Shown in pieces: positions 45,180 to 57,093 of a stretch of DNA of 64,000 bases; positions within the stretch are counted from its first letter, which is position 1; each line of letters begins with the position of its first letter. The translations under genes and the position numbers were made by a program. The stretch is from Rehmannia glutinosa (Eukaryota; Streptophyta; Magnoliopsida; Lamiales; Orobanchaceae), in NCBI GenBank assembly GCA_016081115.2, contig JABTTQ020003020.1, forward strand, positions 62,001 to 126,000. Reading direction: 5' to 3'. Under the pieces are notes generated by a model. That model had not been told where the DNA came from and made no database searches. It saw only the letters and a list, made by a program, of their open reading frames with translations.

Positions 45180-45557
45180 TAGCTTAATTGATTAAGGAGT
45201 CCGACCTCGGGAAAATTACTAAGGAGCCTAACCTCGGGAGAAGTCCTCGTCCAGGTGAGTAACCAAGGTTTATAAAGAGGACATTGGCTCTAGGTAACTC
45301 ACAATCTTTCTACGAGCAAACACTGACTTAAGCATCGGAGTATCTACCCCTGAGGACAACCCCGAGATTCTGTTTTGCAAGTTCACGCAAACGTTCGGTC
45401 AACCTCAGATCTTTGGCTCCAATCATCCAAATCTTTGATCGACTTCGAATCTCCACCTTGGCATTGTAAGTCCTCGGTTTATTGTCTTTGGATTTTTATA
45501 CATCATCGGCTTACTTGCGCCCGCCTCGTGGGAACGATGACTAGAGTTTAGCAATTA
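45180..45557 (+). repeat. LTR end and primer site of a gypsy element
   Basis: GC-richer segment with 'ggagtccgacctcggg / ggagcctaacctcggg' repeats ending 'cttgcgcccgcctcgtgggaacgatgac' near 45535. That last string resembles the LTR/primer-site junction of Tat/Athila-type gypsy elements. The 5' part of the LTR is missing or hidden in the flanking repeat. Inference from layout with the gag that follows. Confidence 0.5.
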
Positions 45558-46598
45558 TGCCGCCACGGAAAAAGAATACTGAGAATAGTGGAAATACACA
45601 TGTTGAACCTCGGCCTATAGAACATGACGAGGGTGGTCGTGTAAACTCTCGCATATGATGTGAGGATGATCCTATTCGCGAACATAGGCCTCAAAACGAT
45701 CAAGGAGTTCCGATCGTAGATGTCTAATGTCTACAAAAGATGGAAGAAGATCTTCGTGAACTGAAATTGTTAATGAGAATACTCATTGACAAAAGTGAGT
45801 CCTTGAGTAATAGACCTAACAAAGAGAAAGAAATTAGCCATGCCCAAGGATTCAAAGCTTTCAACGATGAAGCTGAAGTCAGATCTAAAAGGGACCTTAG
45901 AAATGTTGGCACTGAGATCATTGAAGAGAACAATCTTAAACAGAGATTAGAAGAAATGAATGAAAAACTCGGGGTAATGTGGAAGGAAGTCAAGAAATCG
46001 AGCACCAACCTCTTTTCTCCCATTAAATCTCCTTTTGTTGAAGGTATCATGAGGGAAGAAATTCTATCTAACTTTAAGATGCCTTAGATGGAGAATTATG
46101 ATGGCACTTTGGACTCTGGAGATCATCTTGAGAATTTTCAAGCTCATATGATGCTTCACGGGGAGACTGACGCCATCAAATGTAGAGCATTTTCTGCTAC
46201 ATTAAGAAAAAGTGCAAGGGTTTGGTTTTCCTCATTACACAACATCCATCTCATCTTTCAAGCAATTGGCTCAGGAGTTCCTCAACCATTTCGTGAGCAA
46301 CAAAAGGTACAAGAAGGCCTCGGCACATCTTATCGGTGTCAGTCAGAAATAGGATGAATCTTTGAGAGATTTCATCCAACGTCTCAACAAAGAAGCCATT
46401 GAGATGGAAGATCTTGACCAATCAGTGGCCTTAGCAACACTTATGAATGGTGTCCGAAAATCATCACAATTTGCTACGAAAACTTTAAAGAATGAAATTG
46501 AGGACTTGATACAAAGAGGTTATTTGGTAGCTTTGTGGCCGACAAAAGAGGAAGTCCTCCACCTCATCAAAGAAATCCAAGAGAGCGAAGCTCTAGTA
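45558..46598 (+). pseudogene. Ty3/gypsy gag fragment (Tat/Ogre-like), broken
   Basis: Starts ATG 45558 (MPPRKKNTENSG), soon hits a stop, and resumes from 45740 with a charged coiled-coil region. The retrotransposon gag core follows: MENYDGTLDSGDHLENFQAH, then IKCRAFSATLRKSARVWF, a frameshift near 46350, then RDFIQRLNKEAIEMEDLDQSVALATLMNG. The sequence is cut at 46598 by the LTR of copia element X2, so pol is lost. Wording of the core matches Tat-lineage gag, from memory of the family. Confidence 0.8.
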
Positions 46599-47811
46599 TG
46601 TTAGATAAAATATTTTTATCGTAATTTTGATAATTTTATTTAACTGAGTTTTTCACCAAAACAATATTCCTAAATGTTGTCCAAATACTCCTAATCGATT
46701 TAAATTATTTTTACTAATTTTTTGGAGTATTTCTTGAAGTTTATTTTTGACAAAAAATGGACAATATTTCTATTTCGAGGCCAACCGGTCGTCCTAGAGG
46801 GCAACCCGTGCCTGGAAATTTAATTTCTGAAACAAAATAGAGACGGAAGGATTTTTACTGGAGGTCGACCAGTACCTTTGTTGAACTATTTTGGAACAAA
46901 TGTTTCTGTCTCTAAAAAATAAGGGTGTCAACCAGTCCAACAAGGGGCCGACCGGTCGAACCCCTGATCAACCGGTCGAAGTCCACTTGGACCAGTCCAC
47001 CTAGCCAATTTTCAAGTATATTTCGAAATTCAACATTAGAGGTCAACCGGTTGACCTAAAGTTTTATCAGCAAACTATTCGTTGCACAGCAGACAATGTT
47101 TCATGATTTTAAGGGATTGATTTCTAACAGTTACAATCTCCATTTGATTTGCAATTTTTTTTACAGATTTCAATCTCCAAGGAGGAGCCTATGTCTGAAT
47201 ATCAAATTCAAGACCTCTCCTATAAATAGATGAAGGATTGAAGCAACAAGACACAACAACACAAGCAATACAAACACAAGCAAACTTCTTGTTCTTCACT
47301 TTCATACTTTTGTTGTGTTTAGCCTAAGTCTTTCACTTGCAAATCTTGAGTACTAGGCTTGATTCTTGATTACACTAGCACTTAAAAGTTTTATACTTCA
47401 TTTGAGCTGTAATCTTGAATTGTTTTCGATCATCCAAAACAAGACATCCTTGTTAATGTTCTTATGGTAAGAGCACACTTGGGTGATTTTAGGTGTTGAA
47501 GAGTGTGGGTGTGGTAATCTTCATAGGTGGTGTTGTAAGAAGAGTGGGGTGCTCTTCAAGGTAAAGGTTGTAATAGTTTGGTATCTATTAATAAATTTTT
47601 TTCCTTTTTTTTGAAATCCATTCCGGACATACCGGGGTTGTAGAAGATTAGGCCCTAGGTGGGTTGTACTTCTATAAATCAACGTGTGTTGTTTATATTT
47701 CCGCACTTTCATTTTCGTTATCATTCTTACATTTGAAAAAGAGGGCAAAAATCGGAATATCGGCATAATCTATTCACCCCCTTTAGATTATCGTAGCCAC
47801 CTGGACTAACA
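46599..47811 (+). repeat. 5' LTR of copia element X2 (SIRE/Maximus family)
   Basis: Begins TGTTAGATAAAATA and ends ACTAACA, followed after two bases by tggtatcagagcc. A TATA box (cctataaatag) lies at about 47219. The U3 part carries several 'ccaaccggtcg / accggtcgaa' motifs (46790-47050). It is homologous to 57094-58557 and, inverted, to 48831-50110. Confidence 0.82.
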
Positions 47812-47813
47812 AG

Positions 47814-47826
47814 TGGTATCAGAGCC
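47814..47826 (+). other. Primer-binding site of X2
   Basis: tggtatcagagcc, complementary to initiator methionine tRNA, two bases after the LTR end. Confidence 0.8.
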
Positions 47827-47876
47827 AAACTCTTTGGTAAACTCGTTCTATATTGCGAGTAAAGAGGAAAGATCCA

Positions 47877-48830
47877 TGGCTACGAATGAATACTACCTCA
47901 CCACTGGCGCCTCCACCAACAAGCCACCACTATTCGACACCAACAACTATGCCTTTTGAAAAGACCCAATGAAGTGCTTTCTACAAGGATGCGGGTTCGA
48001 TATTTGGAATGCGGTTATTAAAGGAATAGCTCAACCAACCAAGAAATTGGAGATAAACCACAACCCTCAAGAGCTTCAAGGAATTTGACGATAATGACAA
48101 GAAGTCATTTTCTCTAAACGGTAAGGCATTAAATATTTTGCCTTGCTCTCTTACTGCCACCGAGTATAATCGTATTAGAGGCATAAGGTCCACACATGAA
48201 GTTTGGAAAAAATTGAAAACGATCTATGAAGGCACAAAGAAAGTAAAACAAGCAAGAAAAACCATGCTTGTTAAAAACTTTGAAAACTTCATCATGCTTG
48301 AGGGTAAAAATATTTCAAAAATGGTGGAAAGGATTGACAACATAGCCAATCCTCTTGTGACACTTGGGAAAGTCATCTTCGAAGAAGACACGGTAACTAA
48401 GGTACTAAATGCTCTCCCCGGTTCTTGGTCCGAAAAGGTAACGATGATTATGGAAGCTCAAAATCTCGAAACTCTCAAAATTGATGAGCCCATTGGAAAT
48501 CTTCTCATCTACGAAGTATATCTCAAGGAGAGAATAAATTCCAAACCATCCACCTCTCAATCGGGTATGCAATCTATTCCTAAAGGCTTATCATCTTCTT
48601 CTAATAATATTTATGATGCTAGTGATGAGGAGGACGAGGAAACCGCTGCCCTTGTTCGAAAATTTGTAAATAAAAATAAGCCAAGAAATGCTAGATACAA
48701 CTCTTGCTTTAAATACGGAAAACCCGGGCACTACATGACCGATTGCCCAAAATTAGCGGAGGATGAGCAAAAGAAGAAAAAACATTTTCCCAAGAAGAAA
48801 GCTCTAAATGTGGAAGCAAAAATATGGGAT
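47877..48830 (+). pseudogene. X2 gag fragment
   Basis: ATG 47877 opens MATNEYYLTTGASTNKPPLF, with a stop at the tryptophan-type position after NNYAF and a frame change before 48138. The UBN2-type gag then reads well: EYNRIRGIRSTHEVWKKLK, LNALPGSWSEKV, LIYEVYLKERINSKPSTSQS, an acidic run DASDEEDEE, and a zinc knuckle CFKYGKPGHYMTDC in which the second cysteine is tyrosine. Lysine-rich tail. The frame is cut at 48830 by the LTR of X3; the last residues of the open frame (CKSKWLK) come from that LTR. Protease and pol are missing. Confidence 0.85.
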
Positions 48831-50110
48831 TGTAAGTCCAAGTGGCTAAAATAATCCGAGGGGGTGAATAGATTATGCCATTTTTCAAATCACCCTTTTT
48901 TCGAAAAACGAATAAATAACAAGAATGTAAACGCGGAAAATAAACAACACTTCGTTGATTTAAAGAGGTTCAACCCACCTTGCAATGGCCTAATCCTCTA
49001 CCAAAAGAATTTAGGATGGATTTCAAAAAAAAAAAGATTTTATTAATTTACCAAAAATTAATACAACACCTTGAGGATTTACCACAACCCTCTTTCACCA
49101 CCTCATGGATTACACAACCCTCTAAAAACACCTGATTGAAAAAAGATTACAAAACAAGATTGAAACACCTATCAAAATGATGTGCAACATTTTATTCTTA
49201 CCACAAGAATTACAAAATCCTTGTGTTGAATGATGACATTCAAAAAATCAAGATTACAACTCAATAAAGATTGAAAAAATGAGTAAAGTGTAATCAAGAA
49301 TTGAAAGCCTAGACCTCAAATTTGTGCAAGTGAAAGTGCTTAGCTAATACAACAAGATATATTGTTTGCTAAAAATGGACATTTTGCAAATGATTGTAAA
49401 TGAAAAATGTTGTATCTTTTTGCTTGAACCCAAAGCCTCAATTTATAAAGATGGACTTGGCTTTCATTTAAAATGATTTATTTGTAGGTCCTGGGGAGTG
49501 ATTTGCTATAAAAGAAACCATTTAAAATGATCAATATAATGGGTGTTAGAAATCAATCCCTAAAATAGGGAAAAGTTTACCAAATCAAGCTCTAACGAAG
49601 AAGCATGATTCTTTCGAATGGCAAAAAAATTATTGGAAAGATAAGATTGAAATTGAATTTTCTTTTTTTAGTAATGTTTTATTAGTTGAAGGGCCTTAAG
49701 TTCAATTTGACAAGTGTTAGCCAACTTTGTGATTCAAATTATGAATAAATTTTAATAAAGAAAATGTCTTAACTAAAAAATGATAAAATTATTTGTAAAG
49801 AAAATAGAAAAGACAATCTTTACAACTTGCCGCCGCCCACCTGGTCGATTTGGTTAGTCAAAATATTTTTCTTATGCCCCAATAATGAATTTTTCAAGTT
49901 TATGGCATAGGCGACTTGGACATGTCGAAACAAATGTGTTGTCCAATTTTTTTATTGAAAATAAACTGTAAAAATACCCAAAAATAGTAAAAATATTTTA
50001 AGTTGATGTGAGTATTTAGACAACATTTAGGGACATAGTTTTGGTTTAAAAACATATTTGAACAAAATGAACATAATCATCAAAATCATGATAAAAACAT
50101 TTATCTAACA
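48831..50110 (-). repeat. 3' LTR of copia element X3 (reverse strand)
   Basis: On the minus strand it begins TGTTAGATAAATG and ends ACTTACA. It is an inverted homologue of the X2 LTR (46599-47811). The polypurine tract lies beside it at 50111. Confidence 0.85.
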
Positions 50111-51306
50111 AACTCCCCTTTTTGATGATTACAAACCAAAATAATTTTCTTGAATACATTTGAAACAAATAAAATTTTGATGATTTTTCTAGTAAACTAT
50201 CCGCTATTTATTTCAAATACAAAGCTCCCCTATTTATGAGCATATCAACAAACGATTATTATAATGAAAAGAAGATAGCTATAACAAGTCTATATAGAAT
50301 GCATCATGAGTGAAAGAGCCTTATGTCACAAAACTTATAATCAATTGCTCACAATTGTCATCCGAGTCCAAAATTCAAGCCATGGACTAGGTATTAGAGT
50401 CCACAATACTTTTAAGAAATGAGCTTTTATTAGCTTTTCTTGAGCTAACGAGCCAATATCTTGTTTCTCCCCTTTGGAATCATCAAAAGAATGTTAGAAT
50501 GGTGAAAACACCATACAATAATATCAAAGTTGAATAAAACGGTTTATTAAGCGTTGAGCAATTAAAGCATAATAATCCAAAAAATGGGAGAAATGTATTT
50601 TGAAGAGTTCATACTCTTGTTTTGTTTGTCAAAACATGATCTCAATAAGTATAGAAAACTTTTAAAAGCAAGAAATCATGTATAAGTTGAAAATTGTCAT
50701 TCATATTTCATCGAACACTTTTATTGTGTGTGTTAAAAATAAAAGAGGTTGTATATAACCTTTGTAAATGGTTCAAGCCAAATATTTTCAACATCAATTC
50801 AAGTCAATCATCATACATAACAACATAACAACCAAGCTCATCATGATCATATGAAAATTACATCAAAAATTTTCAAGAAACACAAAACTCATGGTTCAAC
50901 CCAATTGAGCAAAAAGAGAAATTCTTACCATTTGATCGGAAAGAGTGAGCCATAATGATGATGATCATGCTATATAATGTCCATGTGTGTAAAATATGCA
51001 TGAAATCCAATTTTGAATGAAATTTTGAATTTAATTTTGATGATTTTAAAATGGCACCAAAAAATGTTAAAGTGTCCAAATAATCCTAAATAATTTATAA
51101 CGTTTTAAAAGCCAAAATATAGCTTCAAGTTTTATTTTACAGGTTGAGGGCAACACGGTTTTTAAATTTTCCTTCAATATGTTTTTACATCCTTTGTCTT
51201 GTTTTTTACCAAAATCCGAATTTTCAACCAAAAATCCGATTTTTCGCCCCTAAGTTTTAAAAACGTGTAAAAAGCAAACGTAAGCTTCATTCAATATGCA
51301 TTATGC
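50111..51306 (-). other. X3 3' noncoding region with repeated polypurine tracts
   Basis: Between pol and 3' LTR on the minus strand. Purine tracts read aaaaaggggagtt (next to the LTR), ataggggagctt (about 50220-50232) and ccaaaggggaga (about 50466-50478). No ORF. The same arrangement occurs in X1 (61761-63073). Duplicated polypurine tracts upstream of the 3' LTR are known for Sireviruses. Confidence 0.65.
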
Positions 51307-54240
51307 CTAACCGAGCTCGTATTGATGAAAAAGTCTCTCGGAGGAAGATAGCGGTTTTGTAAAAATGTCCGCTAATTGATCTTGAGATGGTACAAAAGAT
51401 ATCTCAATTTTACGTTTTGAAACACAATCCCTTAGAAAATGATGTCGAATCTCAATATGTTTAACTCGGTTATGATGAACCGGGTTTTGAGCAATATTTA
51501 TAGCGGATATATTATCACAAAAGATAGGTACATTTTCAAAAGCGCATTTGTAATCCGCTAAGGTTTGTTTCATCCAAAGAAGTTGAGTACAACAAAATGC
51601 GGCAGAAATGTATTCGCCGGCCGTTGAAAGAAGTTTTGCTTCTTTGGAAACCAAGAAACTAGTAATCGCTTAAAAATTGACATGATCCGAAGTACTTTTC
51701 CGATCATCAATATTTCCGCATAATCCGAATCACTATAACCTTTAAGAGAAAAATTTTTATTCTTTGGATAAAATAAACCATATTGAATGGTGCCTTTCAA
51801 ATATCGAAAAATCCTTTTAACGGCACTCATGTGAGATTCTTTGGGATTGCTTTGAAAACGAGCACATAGGCATACGGCATGAAGAATGTCCGGTCTACTA
51901 GCGGTTAAATAAAGTAAACTACCAATCATACTCGATACTTTGATTCATCCACGGACTTGCCTTTCTCATCTTTGTCAATTTTGACATTTGTTGCCATAGG
52001 AGTAGAGAGGTTCTTCCTTCTTTTTCAATGCCGAACTTTTTCAAAAGTTCTTTTGTATACTTTGATTGCGTAATATAAATACCTTCTTGACATTGCTTAA
52101 TTTGAAGTCCAAGAAAGAAGTTAAGCTCCCCATCATACTCATCTCGAATTCTCCTTGCATTAACTTAGAAAATTTTTTGCACAAAGAATCATTAGTAGCA
52201 CCAAAGATAATATCATCAACATATATTTGTACAAGCAAACAATCTTGCCCCTTTTCAAAAACAAAGAGAGTTGTATCAACTTTACCTCTTATAAAACCAT
52301 TTTGTAAAAGAAAAGAGCTAAGTCTATCATACCATGCACGGGTGCTTGTTTTAAACCATACAAGGCTTTAACGACTGCTTTTTAAGTTTATAAACATCAT
52401 TTGGCCTAGAGAAATTTTCAAACCCCGGAGGTTGTTTTACATAGACTTCTTCTTGAATAATACCATTTAAGAAAGTGGATTTAACATCCATTTGGTAAAA
52501 TTTGAAGTTTTTAAAACAAGAATAGGCAAGTAAAATTCGAATAGCTTCTAAACGTACATGGTGCAAAAGTTTCATCATAGTCAATACCTTCTTCTTGACA
52601 ATACCATTGAGCTACTAACCTTGCCTTATTTGAAAAATATTGCCTTGATCATCAAGTTTGTTGGAATACCCATTTTGTACCAATAATGGTTTGAGAAGGA
52701 GGACAAGGTACCAATTCCCATACATCATTTCTTTCAAATTGATTCAACTCTCTCTTGCATCTCTAGGAACCAATCCTCATCTTCAATAGCCTCTTTAGCA
52801 TTTTTAGGCTCCTTTTGAGAAATAAGAGCTTTCTCGGCAAATTTTTTCGAGTCATCACTTTGTCAAGGGGATCACCAATAATGAGATCTTTTGGGTGATC
52901 TCCTTAAATTTCAATGCAACGGGAAGATCCGAGATATCACCTCTATCTTCTTGAGGACCATTTGAAGTGGTCGGTTGATTATTTGATGTAGATTTGATCA
53001 TCAATTTGAACAATTTGTTCAATAATATCCTCTTCATCACTTTCATCATTAGGAATTCTTTCAACTCCCGAAGCTTCATTGAATTTAACATGGATGGATT
53101 CTTCAACAACTCCACTAGTCTTATTGTAAACCCGATATGCTTTGCTTTTTGTTGAATATCCCATAAATATCCCTTCATCGGCCTTAGGATCAAGTTTGTC
53201 CAATTGATCCTTGGTATTCAAAATAAAACATTTACAACCAAATATCTTGAAATAACTAATATTTGGAGTTCTACCTTTCCAAAGCTCATATGGAGTTTTA
53301 TTCATTTTAGGACGAATATAAACTCGATTAATGACATAGCAAGAATACTTACGCTTCGCCCAAAAGTACTTTGGAAGTGAAAATTCATTGAGCATAGACC
53401 GACTCATTTCTTGTAATGTCCGATTTTTCCGTCGGCTACTCCATTTTGTTGAGGTGTCCTTGGAGCCAAAGAAATTATGAGCATATCCTTTGGTTTCACA
53501 AAATACTCTAAATTCACCGTCAAATTCTCCACCTTGATCGCTTGAATAGACTTGATAGTGTTTTCCTTTTCATTCTCAATAAGTCTACACAACTTAACAA
53601 ACTCATTAAAGCATCTTTTATTGGTAAGAAAAAGAGCCAAGTATATCTTGAAAAATCATCGACTATAACAAAAGTGTAATGTTTTCCACTTAGACTAGCC
53701 AAAACAACCAATGTCCCCCGCACAAATCAAGGTGAAGCATTTGTAGGGGTTTGGTTATGGAAATTTTATTTTTGGGCTTAAAACTACTCTTAACTAATTT
53801 GTTCTTTTGACAAGTGTCACATAAGCCAAGATTTTCAAAATTCAATTTGGGTAGTCCTTTCACATGTTGGTTTTTGTAAATATTTTTCAAATTTTTGTAT
53901 CCAACATGTCCAAGTCGCCTATGCCATAAACTAGTTAAATCATTATTGGCGACTAAACAAGAAACATTTTGACTAACCAAATCACTTGTACAAATTTTGT
54001 AAAGATTGCCTTTTCTATTTGCTTCACAAATAATTTCACCATTTTTAAGTATAAGGCATTTTTCTTTATTAAAGGAAACATCATATTTTGAATCACAAAG
54101 TTGGCTAACACTTATCAAATTAAACTTAAGCCCTTCAACTAATAGAACATTACTAAGAGAGAAAGAAGAGTTACCAATTTCTCCATTTCCAAGAATTTTT
54201 CCTTTGCCTTATTGCCGAACATGAACAACCTCTTTTGGAG
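51307..54240 (-). pseudogene. X3 copia pol (GAG-pre-integrase, integrase, RT, RNase H), broken
   Basis: Minus strand, in order from 54240 down. Protease tail ILGNGEIG. GAG-pre-integrase: LWHRRLGHVGYKNLKNIYK with CDTCQKNK. Integrase: FVIVDDFSRYTWLFFL, TPQQNGVADGKIGH, then LPKYFWAKRKYSCYVINRVY and TPYELWKGRTPNISYFKIFG. RT: YQMDVKSTFLNGIIQEEVYV, LVQIYVDDIIFGATNDSLC. Late RT and RNase H: GSLLYLTASRPDILHAVCLC, TAGEYISAAFCCTQ, IFCDNISAINIAQNPVHHN, QLADIFTKPL. Frame changes separate these pieces (for example near 53640, 53400, 52850, 52350, 51930 and 51660), so no polyprotein can be made. Closest to SIRE/Maximus-type copia. Confidence 0.9.
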
Positions 54241-55960
54241 CTTGATGTTGGTAAAAAGTTCTCTCCTCCCGGTCATATGGCGTGAACATCCAGCTATCCA
54301 CGAGCCATTTTGAATCTTCCATTGTGGTTATAGCCACTATTACCTACAAAAGAATTTCTTTTAGGTACCCTATAATTTTGGGGTCCATGGGGGTTAGTTT
54401 TGAGACCTTTGGGTCTCCAAACATGTCTTGAGCTATTTCTCAATTTGCAATTATTAGCATAATGTCCAACTTTGCCACAATAAAAACAAGTAGGAGTATT
54501 ATAATTATTAGCACGTATAAAAAAAAGTCGGACCTTGGTTATTTTTCTTAAAAACACTTTGAAATGGCTTATAACCAAGTCCCGATTTGGAATGCTCACC
54601 TCTTTGTGCATCTAAAATTTTTGTGACTTTATCCGTACTTATGTTGAAACGATGCACATCATTTTTCAAATATTCAATATCTTTTGTGAGCAATTCCTTT
54701 TCGGTTTCAAGAGAATGAATTCTAGTAAGAGTAAGAGCATGAGCTTTGTCTAGAGATTCATAAGAGGTAAATAATTTTTCCTTTTCAACTTTAATCTCCT
54801 TATGCTCCTTTTTTAAATTTTTGTATTTAACGATTAAATTTTGAAACTCAATTTGCAATTCATCAAAATCACATTGCAAGTCATCAACTATGGAGGAAGT
54901 AGAAGAAGAGTTTGAGTGTACCTCATTGTTTCATCGTCTATAGCCATGAGACCGTGTTATTTCTCCTTCCTCATCATCGGTTGTTTGAGTAGTTCATCCC
55001 ACGTTTTGACTTCCGCATTTAGAGCCTTCTTTTTGTGAAAGGCTTCCTTTTTTTGCTCCTCTTCATTTTGGCAATCGACAATGAAGTGCGGGTTTTCCGC
55101 ATTTAAAGCAAGCATTATCTCTTGGTTTTCTTGCTTTATTTTTATTCACAAATTTTGCAAATTTTCAACAAGTGCCATCTCCTCATCATCATCATCATTA
55201 TTATCATAGTATGCATTATTAGAAGAAGAAGCAAGACCTTTAGGAACAATTTGCATACCCGATTGATTTGTGGATGGTTTGGAATTTTTCCTCTCCTTGA
55301 GATAGACTTCATAGATGAGTAGATTTCCAATAAGCTCATCAAACTTGAGTGTCTCAAGATTTTGTGCCTCCGTGATTGTCATTACTTTTTCGGACCATGA
55401 CCCGGGAAGTGCATTTAATACCTTGGTCACCTTGTCTTCTTCGGAGATGACTTTGTCGAGGGCCACAAAGAGGATTGACAATATTGTTCAAGCCTTTCCA
55501 CCATCTTGGAGATGCTTTCGCCATCATATATGTTAAAGTTTTCAAGTCTTTAACAAGCATGGTCTTTTTGCTTGCTTGACTTTCTTAGTCCCTTCATAGA
55601 TTGTCTCCAATTTTTCCCAAACCTCATGTGCCGACCTTGTGCCGACCTTATGCCTCTTATGCGATTGTACTCGGTGGCGGTAAGAGAACAATGCAAAATA
55701 TTTAGGCCTTATTTTTTAGAGAGAAAGCCTTTTTGTCGTTTTCATCAAACTCCTTGAAAGGTTTAGGAGCCAAGGTGCCATCCTCCGATTTCTTTGTTGG
55801 TTGATCAACTCCTTCAATGACCACATTCCAAATGTCGAACCCGCACTTTATAGGAAGCACTCCATACGGTCTTTCCAAAATGCGTAGTTGTTGGCGTCGA
55901 ATAGTGGTGGCTTATTGGTGTGGAGGCACCGGTGGTGAGCCGAGCATCATTAGTAGCCAT
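54241..55960 (-). pseudogene. X3 gag with two zinc knuckles and coiled coil, broken
   Basis: Minus strand. Start ATG at 55960 (MATNDARLTTGAST). UBN2-type core: LNALPGSWSEKVMTITEAQN, LIYEVYLKERKNSKPSTNQS, then an acidic Asp run coded by a (TCA)n tract (forward 55173-55207). First knuckle begins CFKCGKP near 55110; a long coiled coil follows (54879-54620; KYKNLKKEHKEIKVEKEKL); second knuckle CFYCGKVGHYANNC near 54470; then WRPKGLKTNPHGPQNYRVPK. Frameshifts occur near 55560, 55150 and 54600. Two knuckles split by a coiled coil fit the SIRE/Maximus gag plan. Confidence 0.85.
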
Positions 55961-56002
55961 GGATCTTTCCTCTTTACTCTGAACCAGCTAGCCAAAGAGT
56001 TT

Positions 56003-56015
56003 GGCTTTGATACCA
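56003..56015 (-). other. Primer-binding site of X3
   Basis: The minus strand reads tggtatcaaagcc, two bases after the 5' LTR end. It fixes X3 orientation as reverse. Confidence 0.8.
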
Positions 56016-56017
56016 CT

Positions 56018-56495
56018 TGTAAGTCCAAGTGGCTATGATAATCTAGAGGGGGTGAATAGATTATGCCGATTTTTTTCGCAAATCACCCTCTTTTTCGAAA
56101 CAACGAGTAAATAACAAGAATGTAAATGCGGAAAATAAACAACACTCGTTGATTTAAAGAGGTTCAACCCACCTCATCTAATCCTCTACCACCCCAAAGA
56201 TTCCTCAGGGATGGATTTCAAAAAGAAAAAAAGATTTTATTAATTTACCAAAAATTAATACAACACTTTGAGGATTACCACAACCCTCTTTCACCACCTT
56301 GAGGATTACCACAACCTCTTACAACACTTTTTGAAGATTACCACAACCTTCAAACACCTATCACCTAGATCACCCAAGTGTATTCTTACCACAAGAATAC
56401 TCACAATTCTCTCTGGATGTCTTGTGTTGAATGATGACCAAAATCAAGATTACAACTCAATAAAGATTGAAACAATATGAGTACAAGTGTAATCA
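56018..56495 (-). repeat. 5' LTR of X3, truncated
   Basis: On the minus strand this is the R/U5 part of the LTR, ending ACTTACA next to the primer site. It matches 48831-49310 of the 3' LTR. At about 56495 the match stops and plus-strand integrase sequence begins, so U3 is lost. Confidence 0.78.
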
Positions 56496-56692
56496 ATGAG
56501 TGGTCCATGCTAAATGAATTTTCACTTCCGAAATACTTTTGGGCCGAAGCCGTGAGTACCGCATGTTATGTTATAAATCGTGTTTACGTTCATCCTAAGT
56601 TGAATAAAACGCCTTATGAGCTTTGGAAAGGAAGAACTCCAAGTATTAGTTACTTCAAAATATTTGGTTGTAAGTGTTTTATTTTGAATACT
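56496..56692 (+). pseudogene. Copia integrase fragment (plus strand)
   Basis: Reads EWSMLNEFSLPKYFWAEAVS, CYVINRVYVHPKLNKTPYEL and GRTPSISYFKIFGCKCFILN, the integrase C-terminal region of the SIRE-type family. It ends abruptly at 56692 where a different repeat begins. It may be the remainder of X2, pushed away by X3, or an independent fragment. Confidence 0.75.
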
Positions 56693-57093
56693 GATAAGGG
56701 TCTTTGTATGCATGTTTCATGTGTATATTTGAGTAGAATTCGAGTTATTTTAATTGTTAGTTTTGTAAATTTTTGGTTATACATAGTTCATATTACTCCA
56801 AGGTGCTTTTATTGATGTAGATTGACCATTTGAGGCTAATTTTGGTGAATTTCGGACCATGGATTTATGTCAAAACATACCGGGGAGTTTAAGGATGCGA
56901 AAACGCTCGAAATTCCAAGCCAAACGCGTCATTTTGGGGCCTTTTTGGTCCAACACGGCTAGGGGGTGTCGGGCAACACGACCATGTTAAAACAGGGCAA
57001 AAAATCACAATTTTTGGGCTTGGACAGCCTCTGACATGGCCAGGCAGTGTTGTACAAAACGGCCATGTCAGACTGAAGAAGAAACAACATGAC
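56693..57093 (+). repeat. LTR-like repeat, probably Ty3/gypsy
   Basis: Starts TGATAAGGGTC directly against the integrase fragment. It contains repeated 'caacacgaccatgtt / cggccatgtcagac' phrases, which resemble plant gypsy LTRs. It is cut at 57093 by the LTR of X1. No internal region is present. The family call is inference. Confidence 0.4.
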
